Source: Catelliglobosispora koreensis DSM 44566
Lineage (GTDB): Bacteria; Actinomycetota; Actinomycetes; Mycobacteriales; Micromonosporaceae
Length of the DNA stretch: 64,000 bases
Assembly: GCF_000379685.1 (NCBI RefSeq)
Contig: NZ_KB903261.1
Coordinates: 434,097 to 498,096, forward strand
Direction of reading: 5' to 3'
Each line of letters opens with the position of its first letter. Position 1 is the first letter of the stretch. The notes under the pieces were generated by a model that was not told where the DNA came from, did not search any database, and saw only the letters and a list, made by a program, of their open reading frames with translations. Both the position numbers and the translations under genes were made by a program. Positions 50,327 to 59,555 of this stretch are shown here, piece by piece.

Positions 50327-51073
50327 TTAGATCCAGGGCAAATGCTTTGCCAGCAGGGAGTACCCAACGAAGGCCACGATGTCGAGCAACGTGTGCGCGA
50401 CGATCAATGGGCCGAGGCGACCCCAGCGCTGATAGACCCAGCCGAAGATCACACCCATGATGGCGTTGCCCACAAAAGCGCCGAAGCCTTGGTAGAGGTG
50501 ATACGAGCCACGAAAAACCGCACTGGCGATGATGATCGTCCAGCTGCCCCACCGGTCTTTCAGCCGCTCGAAGAGATAGCCGATCGCCACAACCTCTTCC
50601 AGGATGGCGTTTTGAGCGGCGGCCAAGATGAGCACCGGGACCGTCCACCAGACATCGATGAGGTTGGCCGCCTGGACGGTCGTGTTGAAGCCGAGCTCAC
50701 GAGCCCCGATATAGAGGCCGAGGCCGGGCAGTCCGATCACGAGAGCCAGCAGCGTGCCGCTGCCAAGGTCGAACTTCCAGCGCTGGGGCGTCAAACCGAG
50801 CAGTCCCCTGGCGTTGCCCGGGTGCCGGCTCAGCAAGTGGATCGCTAGCAGCGCGGGGACCAGGCCAAAGAAGATGCCAGCTAGCTGGTAGGCCAGGTCC
50901 AGCCACGGCCGGTCCGGCGTGAGTGAAACGTTGAGATTCGATGCCTGCTCATTCAGCGGTTTCGCCCGGGTCAGCAAGTCGGCCATGCGCAGCATCGCAT
51001 AGACCGCGGACTGTCCTAAGGAGACGCCAAGGACCAGCCACATCTCGGACCGTAAGCGAACCTTAACTTCTGT
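50327..51073 (-). CDS. CPBP-family intramembrane protease
   Basis: 248 residues from GTG at 51073 (longer start at 51094 and ATG at 51043 are possible). About seven membrane helices. Motif 1 ILEEVVAIGYLFERL (EExxxR-like, with Gly at the Arg position), motif 2 FRGSYHLYQGFG with the catalytic-type His, and motif 3 VAHTLLDIVAF. Role could be processing or immunity to a small peptide. Divergent from the flavohemoprotein gene. Confidence 0.82.
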   Translation of the reverse strand, partial: TEVKVRLRSEMWLVLGVSLGQSAVYAMLRMADLLTRAKPLNEQASNLNVSLTPDRPWLDLAYQLAGIFFGLVPALLAIHLLSRHPGNARGLLGLTPQRWKFDLGSGTLLALVIGLPGLGLYIGARELGFNTTVQAANLIDVWWTVPVLILAAAQNAILEEVVAIGYLFERLKDRWGSWTIIIASAVFRGSYHLYQGFGAFVGNAIMGVIFGWVYQRWGRLGPLIVAHTLLDIVAFVGYSLLAKHLPWI

Positions 51074-51121
51074 CACGAGTAGGTAGGGTCGCACAGATTG
51101 TGCGATTCCCGAACGCGCTGC

Positions 51122-52252
51122 GTGAAGAAAATCCTGAATGTGAGCGACCTTCAGCGGCTGTTAAAGGAAAGCTGGACACTCGTCGAAGAACATCAGGACA
51201 AGTTAGCCGGATACTTCTACGCACGGATCTTCCTCAAGCAGCCCGGGATCCGGGACATGTTCCCGGCCACGATGGACGTCCAGCGCGCACGCCTGCTGGG
51301 AGCCATCGTTACCGCGATCCAGGCCGTCGATGACCCAGACCGTTTCGACGAGCATCTGCGCTCACTCGGGCGGGACCATCGCAAGTTCAACGTCGTGCCG
51401 CAGCAGTATGAAGTCGTCGGGGCGGCGCTCATCGAGTCACTGCGCGCTTTCGCCGGAGCCGAGTGGTCGCACGAATACGACCAAGCTTGGCGCGATGCCT
51501 ATGACGTCATCGCCCGCAAGATGCTGGCCGGAGCCGAGGCCGACTGCAACCCCGCCTGGTGGCACGCCGAAGTGCTCCACCACGAAAGGCGCAGCCGCGA
51601 CATCGCCGTCATGACTGTCAAACCGCTGCAGCAACTCGACTATCGCGCTGGTCAATACGTCTCGGTCGAGTCACCAGCGCACCACCCGCGGGTGTGGCGC
51701 ACCTACTCCATCGCGAACGCGCCGCGTGCTAACGGGACGATGGACTTTCACGTGCGGGCCCTTGGCGCGGGCTGGCTTTCGGGCGCTTTGGTGCGCCGCG
51801 TCAAGGCCGGAGACCTGGTGCGCCTGGCCGCCCCGATGGGATCGATGACCCTCGACCGGCGGTCCAATCGCGACATGGTCTTCGTCGCCGGGGGAACCGG
51901 TCTCGCTCCGATCAAGGCGCTGCTCGACGAGCTGACCAGCTTTAACCGGACGCGCTGGGTGCATGTGCTGTTTGGGGCCAAGGACCGAGACGACCTCTAT
52001 GACCTGGAGAGCTTGCGGCAGCTGGCTTCGGCGTACCCGTGGGTTTCGCTCGTCCCGGTTTGCAGCCACGATCAGGGATGGGGTGGGGAAGAGGGGACGC
52101 TCGCCGAGGCCGTCGAGCGCTACGGACCTTGGAAAGACCACGACTTCTTCGTGTCCGGCTCCCCGGCCATGGTGCGCTCCACGCTTCGCAAGCTCAACCA
52201 GATGCGGGTACCGCATACGCGTATTCGCTTCGACGCCTTCAGCGACCATTAG
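51122..52252 (+). CDS. Flavohemoprotein (globin plus FAD/NAD reductase)
   Basis: 376 residues from GTG at 51122. Globin domain (about 1-140) with proximal His86 in SLGRDHRKFN, then the reductase: FAD motif RTYSIANA, NAD-binding AGGTGLAPIKALLDE near 265. Single-chain NO dioxygenases and oxygen-binding proteins have this layout. Not a two-gene system. Its 3' end overlaps the XRE gene by 14 bp. Confidence 0.88.
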   Translation: MKKILNVSDLQRLLKESWTLVEEHQDKLAGYFYARIFLKQPGIRDMFPATMDVQRARLLGAIVTAIQAVDDPDRFDEHLRSLGRDHRKFNVVPQQYEVVGAALIESLRAFAGAEWSHEYDQAWRDAYDVIARKMLAGAEADCNPAWWHAEVLHHERRSRDIAVMTVKPLQQLDYRAGQYVSVESPAHHPRVWRTYSIANAPRANGTMDFHVRALGAGWLSGALVRRVKAGDLVRLAAPMGSMTLDRRSNRDMVFVAGGTGLAPIKALLDELTSFNRTRWVHVLFGAKDRDDLYDLESLRQLASAYPWVSLVPVCSHDQGWGGEEGTLAEAVERYGPWKDHDFFVSGSPAMVRSTLRKLNQMRVPHTRIRFDAFSDH

Positions 52253-53186
52253 TCCGGAACCGCCACTGCAATTGGAACCGCGCGTTCAGCGTCGGGTCCT
52301 CGGTGCGCCACGTGAAGATCTCCAGCTCGCCATCGCGTTCCCGGATGATGGGTGTCCTAAGTGGAGCTTCCTCCGCCGCCATCGAGGTCTCGACGCCCCA
52401 GACTTGGGGACCAAGGTCTACGGGAAACCGCAACTGCACCACGAGCCGCCGGGTCGGCAGCCGGACCGCGCGCTCAAACCACGTGCCCCACTGGACTTCG
52501 CTGACTCGGTACCGGTACTCGACTGTCGTGCGTTCGCCAGGGTAGAGCGGAAACCGGCCGTCGTGGTTTTCGAACAGCAGCCAGATCTCTTTGAACGCGT
52601 CGCGGTCCACCTTGGCCCGCCACTGCATCGGCTCGGTCGTGCCGGGTGCCCCGCACTCGGCTTGCAGCGCGAGCTGGTCCAGTAACAAGGGATGGATGCG
52701 GTGGTGTGCGTTAGATCTCTGCGGCTGCCCGGGGAAGCGGTCCACCGCGACCCGGATGAGGTAGCGCGTGACCGGCTCGCCACCCGCGTTATAGAGCGCG
52801 CGCCGCACGACGAGTTCGTAAGAGCCGTCGCGATAGGTCAGCTGAGCTTCTTCCAGCTCGATGACCAGACCGGCGCCCGGAGGCAGCCATTGGGTCGGGA
52901 TCACCGGTTCACGGGTCAGCAAGGTGACCGGGCCGCGCACCTGGCGGGCCTCGTCATATTCCTGAAAGCGGCGCCAGATCGCGCCACTGGCACTGAGCAC
53001 AGCCTCGGCCCGCCGGGCGAAATCTTCCGTCGGTCGATGTCGACGCCCCTCGATGTGGCTGATGTACGAGGGATCGAAACCCATGCGGGCGGCCAGCTGC
53101 TTTTTTGTCATTCCCCGGTCTACACGCCACCGCGCCAACTCATTGGCAAAAGCTTCTGCTGCCCGCTCCACCGGCGAGACACTCAT
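52239..53186 (-). CDS. XRE-type helix-turn-helix protein with large C-terminal domain
   Basis: 315 residues from ATG at 53186. HTH near 15-45 (GMTKKQLAARMGFDPSYISHIEGRRHRPT), then a 200-residue beta-rich domain (RYLIRVAVDRFPGQ, YRYRVSEVQWGTWF). Common in actinomycetes; the C-terminal domain may sense a ligand. The IdeR-type box is 114 bp upstream of the start. Confidence 0.75.
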   Translation of the reverse strand: MSVSPVERAAEAFANELARWRVDRGMTKKQLAARMGFDPSYISHIEGRRHRPTEDFARRAEAVLSASGAIWRRFQEYDEARQVRGPVTLLTREPVIPTQWLPPGAGLVIELEEAQLTYRDGSYELVVRRALYNAGGEPVTRYLIRVAVDRFPGQPQRSNAHHRIHPLLLDQLALQAECGAPGTTEPMQWRAKVDRDAFKEIWLLFENHDGRFPLYPGERTTVEYRYRVSEVQWGTWFERAVRLPTRRLVVQLRFPVDLGPQVWGVETSMAAEEAPLRTPIIRERDGELEIFTWRTEDPTLNARFQLQWRFRTNGR

Positions 53187-53299
53187 GGGTTCATTCTTCG
53201 TGTCAATCGGATCAACTACCGAGTAATGCTGATTTCCTGACGAATGCCTTGACAGGTCCGATGAGTGACAGTCAGTAGTTTCCTTCACGGTGGGTCTGG

Positions 53300-53313
53300 T
53301 TAGGCTAGCCTAA
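53300..53313. promoter_or_regulatory. IdeR/DmdR1-type iron box
   Basis: TTAGGCTAGCCTAA, a perfect 14-bp palindrome matching the core of the actinomycete iron box, 33 bp before the FhuF-like start, implying repression by iron. Confidence 0.75.
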
Positions 53314-53345
53314 GACGGGTACAGTAACGCGTCTGGAAGTCCTCC

Positions 53346-54119
53346 ATGGTGAAGGCGAGGTGGCATGGTCCGGTGAGCACACTTGTCACCTCCGACACCT
53401 CCGCTGCGCTCCGCCCCCTCACGGTCACTCTCAGTGCGATGGGCCCGCAGAACGGCCTAGCAAGTCCCCTTATCGTGAGCGACAGGCTTGACTGGATTCA
53501 AGCAACGGAACTCATCGATGGAACGAAACTGCCAGCTTTGCTGAGCGCCGCCCGCCATCGCTGGGGTGCCTCAGCGCACGCGGCTGCCACGCTCGCCTGG
53601 AAGTCCTATAGCTACTGGGTCAGCATGCCCGCCGTCCTGAGCTGGGCCGCCGCGCGGCGCGTGCCCCTCATGGATGCCGAGAACGTGCTCGTGCATATCA
53701 ACTCCGGCTCACCCCTGCTGCAGGCCGGGTTGTCGTCGCTCTCGCTCGCCGTCTTGCCGGACGATCCACTGGCGAGTTCTGGGAACAGCGGGATTCATGT
53801 CGTACCAAATGAAGAAGATCTTTTGAAAGCTCTTCGGGTTAGCTTGCTTGACCGGCACTTGGATCCGTTGCTGGACAAGATTCGCGACTCCGTGAAGCTG
53901 GGGCGCCGCACGCTCGCCGGGTCGATCGCCTCAGGCGTGTCCTATTCGCTTTCGCGTGGCGGCTTCGGGCACACCGAAATCACGACCGTTTTGGAAGCTT
54001 TGGATCTCAGCGATCTAGTCGATCTGACCCCGGCCGGCATCCACCGCAAGACATGTTGCCTGGCCTTCACCCTGCCTCAGCCGAAGATTTGCGCAGGGTG
54101 CTGTCTTCGTAGCTGTTAG
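53346..54119 (+). CDS. FhuF-like 2Fe-2S ferric-siderophore reductase
   Basis: 257 residues from ATG at 53346 (GTG at 53373 possible). The C-terminal CC-x10-CxxC cluster (KTCCLAFTLPQPKICAGC) is the iron-sulfur signature of FhuF. The N-terminal part (about 60-110) fits the family's hydrophobic core. Releases iron from siderophores in the cytoplasm. Iron box upstream supports this role. No uptake genes are nearby. Confidence 0.85.
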   Translation: MVKARWHGPVSTLVTSDTSAALRPLTVTLSAMGPQNGLASPLIVSDRLDWIQATELIDGTKLPALLSAARHRWGASAHAAATLAWKSYSYWVSMPAVLSWAAARRVPLMDAENVLVHINSGSPLLQAGLSSLSLAVLPDDPLASSGNSGIHVVPNEEDLLKALRVSLLDRHLDPLLDKIRDSVKLGRRTLAGSIASGVSYSLSRGGFGHTEITTVLEALDLSDLVDLTPAGIHRKTCCLAFTLPQPKICAGCCLRSC

Positions 54120-54159
54120 TCAACCCCTCCTCACGTGAGTGAATAACGCATAACGCCGG

Positions 54160-54672
54160 ATGCAATCGCTTCGTTGCATTTGCATGGACGTCTTCTCACG
54201 CACGTTCCTCCCCGCCACTAACGAAGCCGGCCTCCCCATGCCGACCGTCAGCCGCCACATGCCGATCTTCCGGCGCTGTGTCGAGCCTGATGACGCGACA
54301 GTTCTCGTCACCCGCGCCAACCGCCCTGACCGCCCGCTCGGTCAGGAGTTCCTTATTCTGCTCACCTACCGCAGGCTCGTCGTGACCCAGGAAAGCCGCG
54401 TGTTCAAACGGCTTCGCCTGCACCTGAACACGGAACTGCGGCACCTGGCCAACATCACGTGGCACCCGGACCCGCGGCTAGCAGCCATCGAGCTCGCCGC
54501 GACCGCTATCGACGGCATCCGCGAACGCTTCTGGATCCACGCCGGCCACCCCAAACAGGTGTGGCACCTCGACGCCCTGTTCAGCCACATCTTCCGGCCC
54601 CGGATGCTCACGCCACGCGTGGGCGAGCCCGAGCCCTATGTCGGATTCGCCGATCGGCTCGTGCGCGTCTAG
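54160..54672 (+). CDS. Conserved actinomycete protein, unknown
   Basis: 170 residues, ATG at 54160 or 54184. Beta-rich start, FLILLTYRRLVVTQES, then helices (IELAATAIDGIRERFWIHA, VWHLDALFSHIF). No family recognised. May belong with the downstream sigma factor gene. Confidence 0.55.
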   Translation: MQSLRCICMDVFSRTFLPATNEAGLPMPTVSRHMPIFRRCVEPDDATVLVTRANRPDRPLGQEFLILLTYRRLVVTQESRVFKRLRLHLNTELRHLANITWHPDPRLAAIELAATAIDGIRERFWIHAGHPKQVWHLDALFSHIFRPRMLTPRVGEPEPYVGFADRLVRV

Positions 54673-54742
54673 ATTTTTTCTCCTTCGCACTCAACCATCG
54701 CGGGTCTCCTGTCGTCCTTGGTGGGCGACGGAAGGAGAACCC

Positions 54743-55243
54743 GTGCGCAGCTTTGAGGGGCTCGACGAACTCATCGCCGAACGCGGTGACGGACTGCTGG
54801 CGGCAGCTGTACTGCTGACCGGCACCCGTGCCGCTGGTGAGGATCTGCTCCAAACCGCACTCGAACGGCTCATGCGCCGCTGGAGGCGGGTCGAACCAGG
54901 CAATCGTGAAGGCTATTTACGCCGCACGCTCTACCACCTGGCCATAGACCAGTGGAGGCTGCGGCGCCGCAAGCCACTCGTTTTCGCGCCGGTCGAGCCG
55001 CCGAGTCAGCCCGACGGCACCGAGACCGTCCACTTGCGACAGGCACTCGTACAAGCCTTGGGGCTGTTGCCGCCCCGGCAACGTGCCGTGCTCGTCCTGC
55101 GGTACTGGGAGCAGCTCAGTGAAGCCGAAGCCGCCGAAGTGCTCGGATGCTCCATTGGAACCGTCAAATCCACCGCCGCCCGAGGGCTCGCCCGGCTCCG
55201 CGAACTAACCGCGGCCTGGGACAACGAGCCCGCCCAGGTTTGA
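54743..55243 (+). CDS. SigE-family ECF sigma factor
   Basis: 166 residues, GTG behind GAAGGAG. Region 2 (about 15-75: EDLLQTALERLMRRWRRV, EGYLRRTLYHLAIDQWRLRRR) and region 4 (LPPRQRAVLVLRYWEQLSEAEAAEVLGCSIGTVKSTAARGLARLREL). The lipoprotein-like gene 14 bp downstream is its likely regulator. Confidence 0.9.
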   Translation: MRSFEGLDELIAERGDGLLAAAVLLTGTRAAGEDLLQTALERLMRRWRRVEPGNREGYLRRTLYHLAIDQWRLRRRKPLVFAPVEPPSQPDGTETVHLRQALVQALGLLPPRQRAVLVLRYWEQLSEAEAAEVLGCSIGTVKSTAARGLARLRELTAAWDNEPAQV

Positions 55244-55257
55244 ACGGAGCACTCGCG

Positions 55258-56076
55258 ATGAACACTCAACTCGAACAAGAACTGTCCGCTGGGCTAAGTG
55301 ATCAGGCTAATGGCGCTGGTCCGTTGTCGGCTCACGTCTTGGCCGCGGCCCGTAAACGGCACGGCCGGCGCACCGTCATGCTGCGGTCGGGACTGGCCAC
55401 TGGCTTCGTCGGCCTTGCCGCACTAGCGATCTTCATCGCCGTGGGAGTCAGGGCACCCACTCCCGCCATGGCGCTGACCGCCGCGGCGACGGCCAGCTCG
55501 GGGACGAGCTATCAGCTGAAGATCACCGAGGAACTGAAAGTCGGCTCACAGTCGTGGACCTTGGGTGCCGAAGGCGCCTTCGATCCGGCTTCCGCGACCG
55601 GATACTTGAAGAATACGGCGCGCCCCGAGGACGAAAGCCGGGTCATCAACGGCACGCTTTACCAATGCGGTGTGGCTGCCAACGGCGTGTGGATCAAGCA
55701 TCCGGGCAACCGAGCCTATCTATCGACGATGCTCGTTCTGCTTGCGAAGGGCGGTTTGCGGTCAGGCGACCCGGTCGCCTTCGTCAAGAGCCTGCAAGAC
55801 AATGGCGCCACGGTCACGCAGAACCCTGACGGCAGCTTCCACTACGTTCGTGGCAGCATGAGCGGCGACATCACCCTCGACGGAGACGGGCGCATCGCCA
55901 AGATAACGCTGCACTCCGCTGGCTCCTCAAACGACGGTCCGACCACTTCAGACGTTACCTATGAACTGTCCGGCTACGGCGAGCCAGTTCACGTTGACGT
56001 GCCGTCCAAAGTGGAGGATTTCGGCCCGGGTCTGCCTACAGCTTCCGGCGCCCCTCAAATGCCCGTCCGAGAGTAA
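55258..56076 (+). CDS. Membrane-anchored extracellular protein downstream of the sigma factor
   Basis: 272 residues from ATG at 55258. Short cytoplasmic start with helix ([12 protein letters not shown]), membrane segment near 46-64 and a beta-rich exterior (about 75-250) with a LolA/LppX-like pattern. Position and layout fit a sigma-factor regulator. Its 3' end overlaps recR by 41 bp. Confidence 0.7.
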   Translation: MNTQLEQELSAGLSDQANGAGPLSAHVLAAARKRHGRRTVMLRSGLATGFVGLAALAIFIAVGVRAPTPAMALTAAATASSGTSYQLKITEELKVGSQSWTLGAEGAFDPASATGYLKNTARPEDESRVINGTLYQCGVAANGVWIKHPGNRAYLSTMLVLLAKGGLRSGDPVAFVKSLQDNGATVTQNPDGSFHYVRGSMSGDITLDGDGRIAKITLHSAGSSNDGPTTSDVTYELSGYGEPVHVDVPSKVEDFGPGLPTASGAPQMPVRE

Positions 56077-56629
56077 TTTCGTCGGCGTATTCAAGGTCGC
56101 CGCCGACCGGCAAACCGCTAGCAAGACGGGTGACCGTGATTCCCATCGGTTTCACCATCAGGGCGAGGTACGTAGCCGTGGCCTCGCCCTCGGTGTTCGG
56201 GTCGGTCGCCAAAATCAGCTCGTTGATGCTGCCAGAACTCAAGCGCGACATCAGTTCCCGGACCTTGAGCTGATCGGGGCCAATGCCTTCGAGCGGATTG
56301 ATCGCCCCGCCCAGCACGTGATAGCGGCCCCGGAACTCGCCGGTACGCTCGATCGCCACCACATCCTTGGGCTCCTCAACGACGCACAGCGCATCGTCAC
56401 GGCGCCGGGGATCACGGCAGATCCGGCACAACTCAGCCTCAGCCACGTTGAAGCACGAGGTGCAGAAGCGAACCTCTTCTTTAGCGCGCGTCAATGCCAG
56501 CGCGAGCCGTTTGACGTCGGTCGCGTCAGCCGCCAGCACATGAAAGGCAAGGCGCTGAGCGCTTTTCGGCCCGATGCCGGGCAGCCGCCCGAACTCGTCG
56601 ATCAGATCCTGAATGGGCCCCTCGTACAC
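56036..56629 (-). CDS. recR: Recombination protein RecR
   Basis: 197 residues. Helix-hairpin-helix ([22 protein letters not shown]), Cys4 zinc finger ([16 protein letters not shown]), Toprim ([27 protein letters not shown]) all intact. Works with RecO and RecF in gap repair. Follows ybaB and dnaX in the classic order. Confidence 0.97.
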   Translation of the reverse strand: MYEGPIQDLIDEFGRLPGIGPKSAQRLAFHVLAADATDVKRLALALTRAKEEVRFCTSCFNVAEAELCRICRDPRRRDDALCVVEEPKDVVAIERTGEFRGRYHVLGGAINPLEGIGPDQLKVRELMSRLSSGSINELILATDPNTEGEATATYLALMVKPMGITVTRLASGLPVGGDLEYADEITLGRAFEGRRKL

Positions 56630-56641
56630 AGCAGTCGCCCG

Positions 56642-56971
56642 TTAGAACGGCAAGCCCATGCCACCGAGACCGGCGGACAGTGGGCCCATCGTCTTCTCGG
56701 TGAGCTTGCGGACCTCTTCAGCGGCGTTGGTGACCGCCGCGGCCACCAGATCTTCCAGCGTCTCAACGTCTTCCGGGTCAACAGCCTTCGGATCAATAGA
56801 GATGGCTTTGAAGTCACCGGACCCGCTCATGGTCACGGTCACCAGGCCGCCCCCGGCGGTGCCGGTGACCTCTGCCTCGGCGAGCTCGGCCTGTGCTGAC
56901 GCCAGCTTCTGCTGCATCTGCTGGGCCTGCTTCATCAACTTCTGCATGTTGGGCTGTCCACCCGGGCGCAT
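56642..56971 (-). CDS. YbaB/EbfC nucleoid-associated protein
   Basis: 109 residues. [22 protein letters not shown] start, [27 protein letters not shown] core and [15 protein letters not shown] helix. Small DNA-binding protein, cotranscribed with dnaX (14-bp gap) and recR (12-bp gap). Confidence 0.95.
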   Translation of the reverse strand: MRPGGQPNMQKLMKQAQQMQQKLASAQAELAEAEVTGTAGGGLVTVTMSGSGDFKAISIDPKAVDPEDVETLEDLVAAAVTNAAEEVRKLTEKTMGPLSAGLGGMGLPF

Positions 56972-56985
56972 GGTGAGGCTCCTCT

Positions 56986-59352
56986 TTAGCGGCCTGTTTC
57001 GTTGATTTTCTCAAGGTTGAAGCTTTTGCGCAGCGACTCGAGCGCCTGCTCCTCGCTAGTTTGGCGCACTGCCAGTGAATCAGTCTCCACGTCGGGTTCA
57101 TCACCCGGGTCGAAGCCGCCGCCATCGAACTCAGGGTCGAACGGGATGTCCTCGTCGCTGGGAGCCGCTCCCTTAGCTGGCACCGCCTTGGCGGGTGCTG
57201 CCTTTTTAGCTGGCGCGGCTGGCGGGCTCGCACTCGCTGGCGGTGGTGCTTGCCGTTGCGGGACGGGAGCGCTGACCGGGCGGGCCGCCTGCTGGCGCTG
57301 ATCGCCACCGATCTCGCAGCGCAACTCCCACGAACCGCCCATGACCTGACGCACAGCCTCGCGCAGCGGGGCGGGATCGTTGTTCACGCCATCGGCATGG
57401 ATCTTGTGCTTGAAGACCAGGACGAGAGCGTTGCCTTCGACTTCCCGGACAACGGCTTCGCGCGCGAAAGCGGCCGCTTTCTTGCTGCCCTGGCCCACCA
57501 TGCGCACGATCTCATCCCAGTGACGGCGGAACGTCGCCGCGTCAACGCCGGTGTCCGAAGCGGACCGTGGTGCTGGAGTTGACGTGGGCTCGGCTTCCGT
57601 CGCGGTGGCTGTTCCCAGTGCGGCGGCCTCGGGCCAGGCGCTGTCGTCCTTTGTGGACGGAGCGCCGGGTGTCGCGGCGGTGGGCCACTCCTCTGGTACG
57701 GCTGGTGCCGCAGGCGCCTTGTCCTTGCCCCGGCTTGCTTGCGCCCCGGACGAAGAACGTGACGCGGCTTGCGAAGCGGCAGCCCTAGCGGCCGCTTGTG
57801 CCGATCCCGGTCCGGAACCGCCCCCGAAGCCCGCGCCGCCTGAAGCGCCTGCCGCACCTGAAGCGCCTGCCGCACCTGAAGCGCCTGCCGCACCTGAAGC
57901 GCCTGCCGCACCTGAAGCGCCTGCCGCACCCGAAGCGCCTGCCGCACCCGCACCGGAAGCCGCAGTGCCGGAAGCGACTGCGGAACCAGCCGAACCGCCG
58001 CTGCCGGAAGCACTCGAAGCGCTTGCCGCACCGCTGCCCGAACCAGTGCCGCCGGCTGAACCGCCGCTGCCGGAAGCAATTGCCGCACCGGCACCCGGGC
58101 CGCCAGGCGCCGAACCGGAGCCAGCTCCGTTGCCGGAAGCGCCCGAAGCCGAACCAGCGCCGGAACCACTGGCCGCAGCAGCCGAGGCGGGGATGAAGGA
58201 GCCGGATTCGAGGCGTTCGACGCGTTGCAGGAGGGCTGACACGGACTCTTCTGCTGCCGGCAGGAGCATCCGCGCGACGATCAGCTCGAGGAGCAGGCGT
58301 GGTGAGGCCGCGCCTCGCATCTCGACGAGTCCGTTGTGGACGATGTCGGCGCACCGGGACAGCGTCGCGTCGCCGAGCTGACCGGCCTGTGTGCGCATGC
58401 GGGCCAGCTCGTCGTCGGGAGCGTCGAGCAGGCCCTTCTCGACCGCGTCGGGGATCTGGCGCAGGATGATCAGGTCACGGAAACGCTGGAGCAGGTCAGC
58501 GGCGAAGCGCCGCGAGTCGTGGCCTGCCTCGGCCAGCCGGTCGATGGTGGCGAAGGCTGCGGCCCCATCCCCAGCCGCCAGGGCGTCAGCCATCTCGTCG
58601 ATCAACGCGACGTCGGTGACTCCCAGCAAGGAAACCGCGCGGGCATAGGTCACCCCGTCAGCACCGGCACCCGCGATCAACTGGTCCAAGACGGACAGTG
58701 AGTCACGGGCCGATCCACCGCCAGCGCGAACGACGAGCGAGAAGACCTGTGGCTCGACCTTCACGCCTTCGGCGTCGGCGAGCTTTTCCAGATAAGGCCG
58801 CAGAACACTCGGCGGAATCAACCGGAAGGGGTAATGGTGCGTGCGGGACTTGATCGTGCCCAGCACCTTCTCCGGCTCGGTCGTCGCGAAGACGAACTTG
58901 ACGTAGTCAGGCGGCTCTTCCACCAGCTTGAGCAGCGCGTTAAAGCCAGCCGACGAGACCATGTGCGCCTCATCGATGATGTAAACCTTGAAGCGGCTCG
59001 AAGCTGGGGCGAAGAAGGCACGCTCGCGTAACTCGCGTGCGTCGTCCACGCCGCCGTGCGAAGCGGCGTCGATCTCAATGACGTCGATCGAGCCGGGACC
59101 GTCGGGTGCCAGTGCGATGCAGCTATCGCAGGTGCCGCACGGCTCGGGCGTCGGGCCCGTGGCGCAGTTCAGCGAGCGCGCCAGAATGCGTGCGCTGGAG
59201 GTCTTGCCGCACCCTCGGGGGCCAGAGAATAAATAGGCATGATTGAGCCGCCCGCTACGCAGGGCCTGACTTAGTGGATCAGTCACGTGCTCCTGGCCGA
59301 TCATCTCGGCGAATGAGCGAGGGCGGTACTTGCGGTAAAGCGCCAATGCCAC
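56986..59352 (-). CDS. dnaX: DNA polymerase III subunit gamma/tau
   Basis: 788 residues. Walker [14 protein letters not shown] near 44-56, zinc-binding Cys set (CATG...CGTCDSC), sensor and clamp-loader domains through residue 370. A long, Gly/Ala/Ser-rich linker (about 395-530) with six GASGAA-type repeats joins it to the tau-type C-terminus. The start [20 protein letters not shown] is canonical. Clamp loader in replication. Confidence 0.97.
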   Translation of the reverse strand: MALALYRKYRPRSFAEMIGQEHVTDPLSQALRSGRLNHAYLFSGPRGCGKTSSARILARSLNCATGPTPEPCGTCDSCIALAPDGPGSIDVIEIDAASHGGVDDARELRERAFFAPASSRFKVYIIDEAHMVSSAGFNALLKLVEEPPDYVKFVFATTEPEKVLGTIKSRTHHYPFRLIPPSVLRPYLEKLADAEGVKVEPQVFSLVVRAGGGSARDSLSVLDQLIAGAGADGVTYARAVSLLGVTDVALIDEMADALAAGDGAAAFATIDRLAEAGHDSRRFAADLLQRFRDLIILRQIPDAVEKGLLDAPDDELARMRTQAGQLGDATLSRCADIVHNGLVEMRGAASPRLLLELIVARMLLPAAEESVSALLQRVERLESGSFIPASAAAASGSGAGSASGASGNGAGSGSAPGGPGAGAAIASGSGGSAGGTGSGSGAASASSASGSGGSAGSAVASGTAASGAGAAGASGAAGASGAAGASGAAGASGAAGASGAAGASGGAGFGGGSGPGSAQAAARAAASQAASRSSSGAQASRGKDKAPAAPAVPEEWPTAATPGAPSTKDDSAWPEAAALGTATATEAEPTSTPAPRSASDTGVDAATFRRHWDEIVRMVGQGSKKAAAFAREAVVREVEGNALVLVFKHKIHADGVNNDPAPLREAVRQVMGGSWELRCEIGGDQRQQAARPVSAPVPQRQAPPPASASPPAAPAKKAAPAKAVPAKGAAPSDEDIPFDPEFDGGGFDPGDEPDVETDSLAVRQTSEEQALESLRKSFNLEKINETGR
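57839..57950. repeat. 18-bp tandem repeats in dnaX
   Basis: Six near-identical copies of an 18-bp unit (GCGCCTGCCGCACCTGAA on the plus strand) encode the Gly-Ala-Ser repeats of the tau linker. Likely length-variable between strains. Confidence 0.85.
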
Positions 59353-59555
59353 GCCGCAAACTTACCGCCCGGGTATGACCATCAGCGCTCGGCCCGTTCC
59401 TGCCAGCGACCATGATCGATGCAACGGTTCGGTATCACTATTGATCCAAAACACGCTTGGCTACCTAACTGCTACTAAGGTTCGGCCAAACGGTGACCAC
59501 AGTCACCTGCCGTTTGCGTGCAAGCGGCGACGGACTAAGACAGAGGTGAACCCCC

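Noticed and set aside
57839-57950. CRISPR array
   Set aside because: Tandem 18-bp coding repeats without spacers; no cas genes in the window.
57551-58381. 276-codon plus-strand ORF rich in Pro, Glu and Ala
   Set aside because: Antisense of the repetitive dnaX linker; low-complexity shadow with no family.
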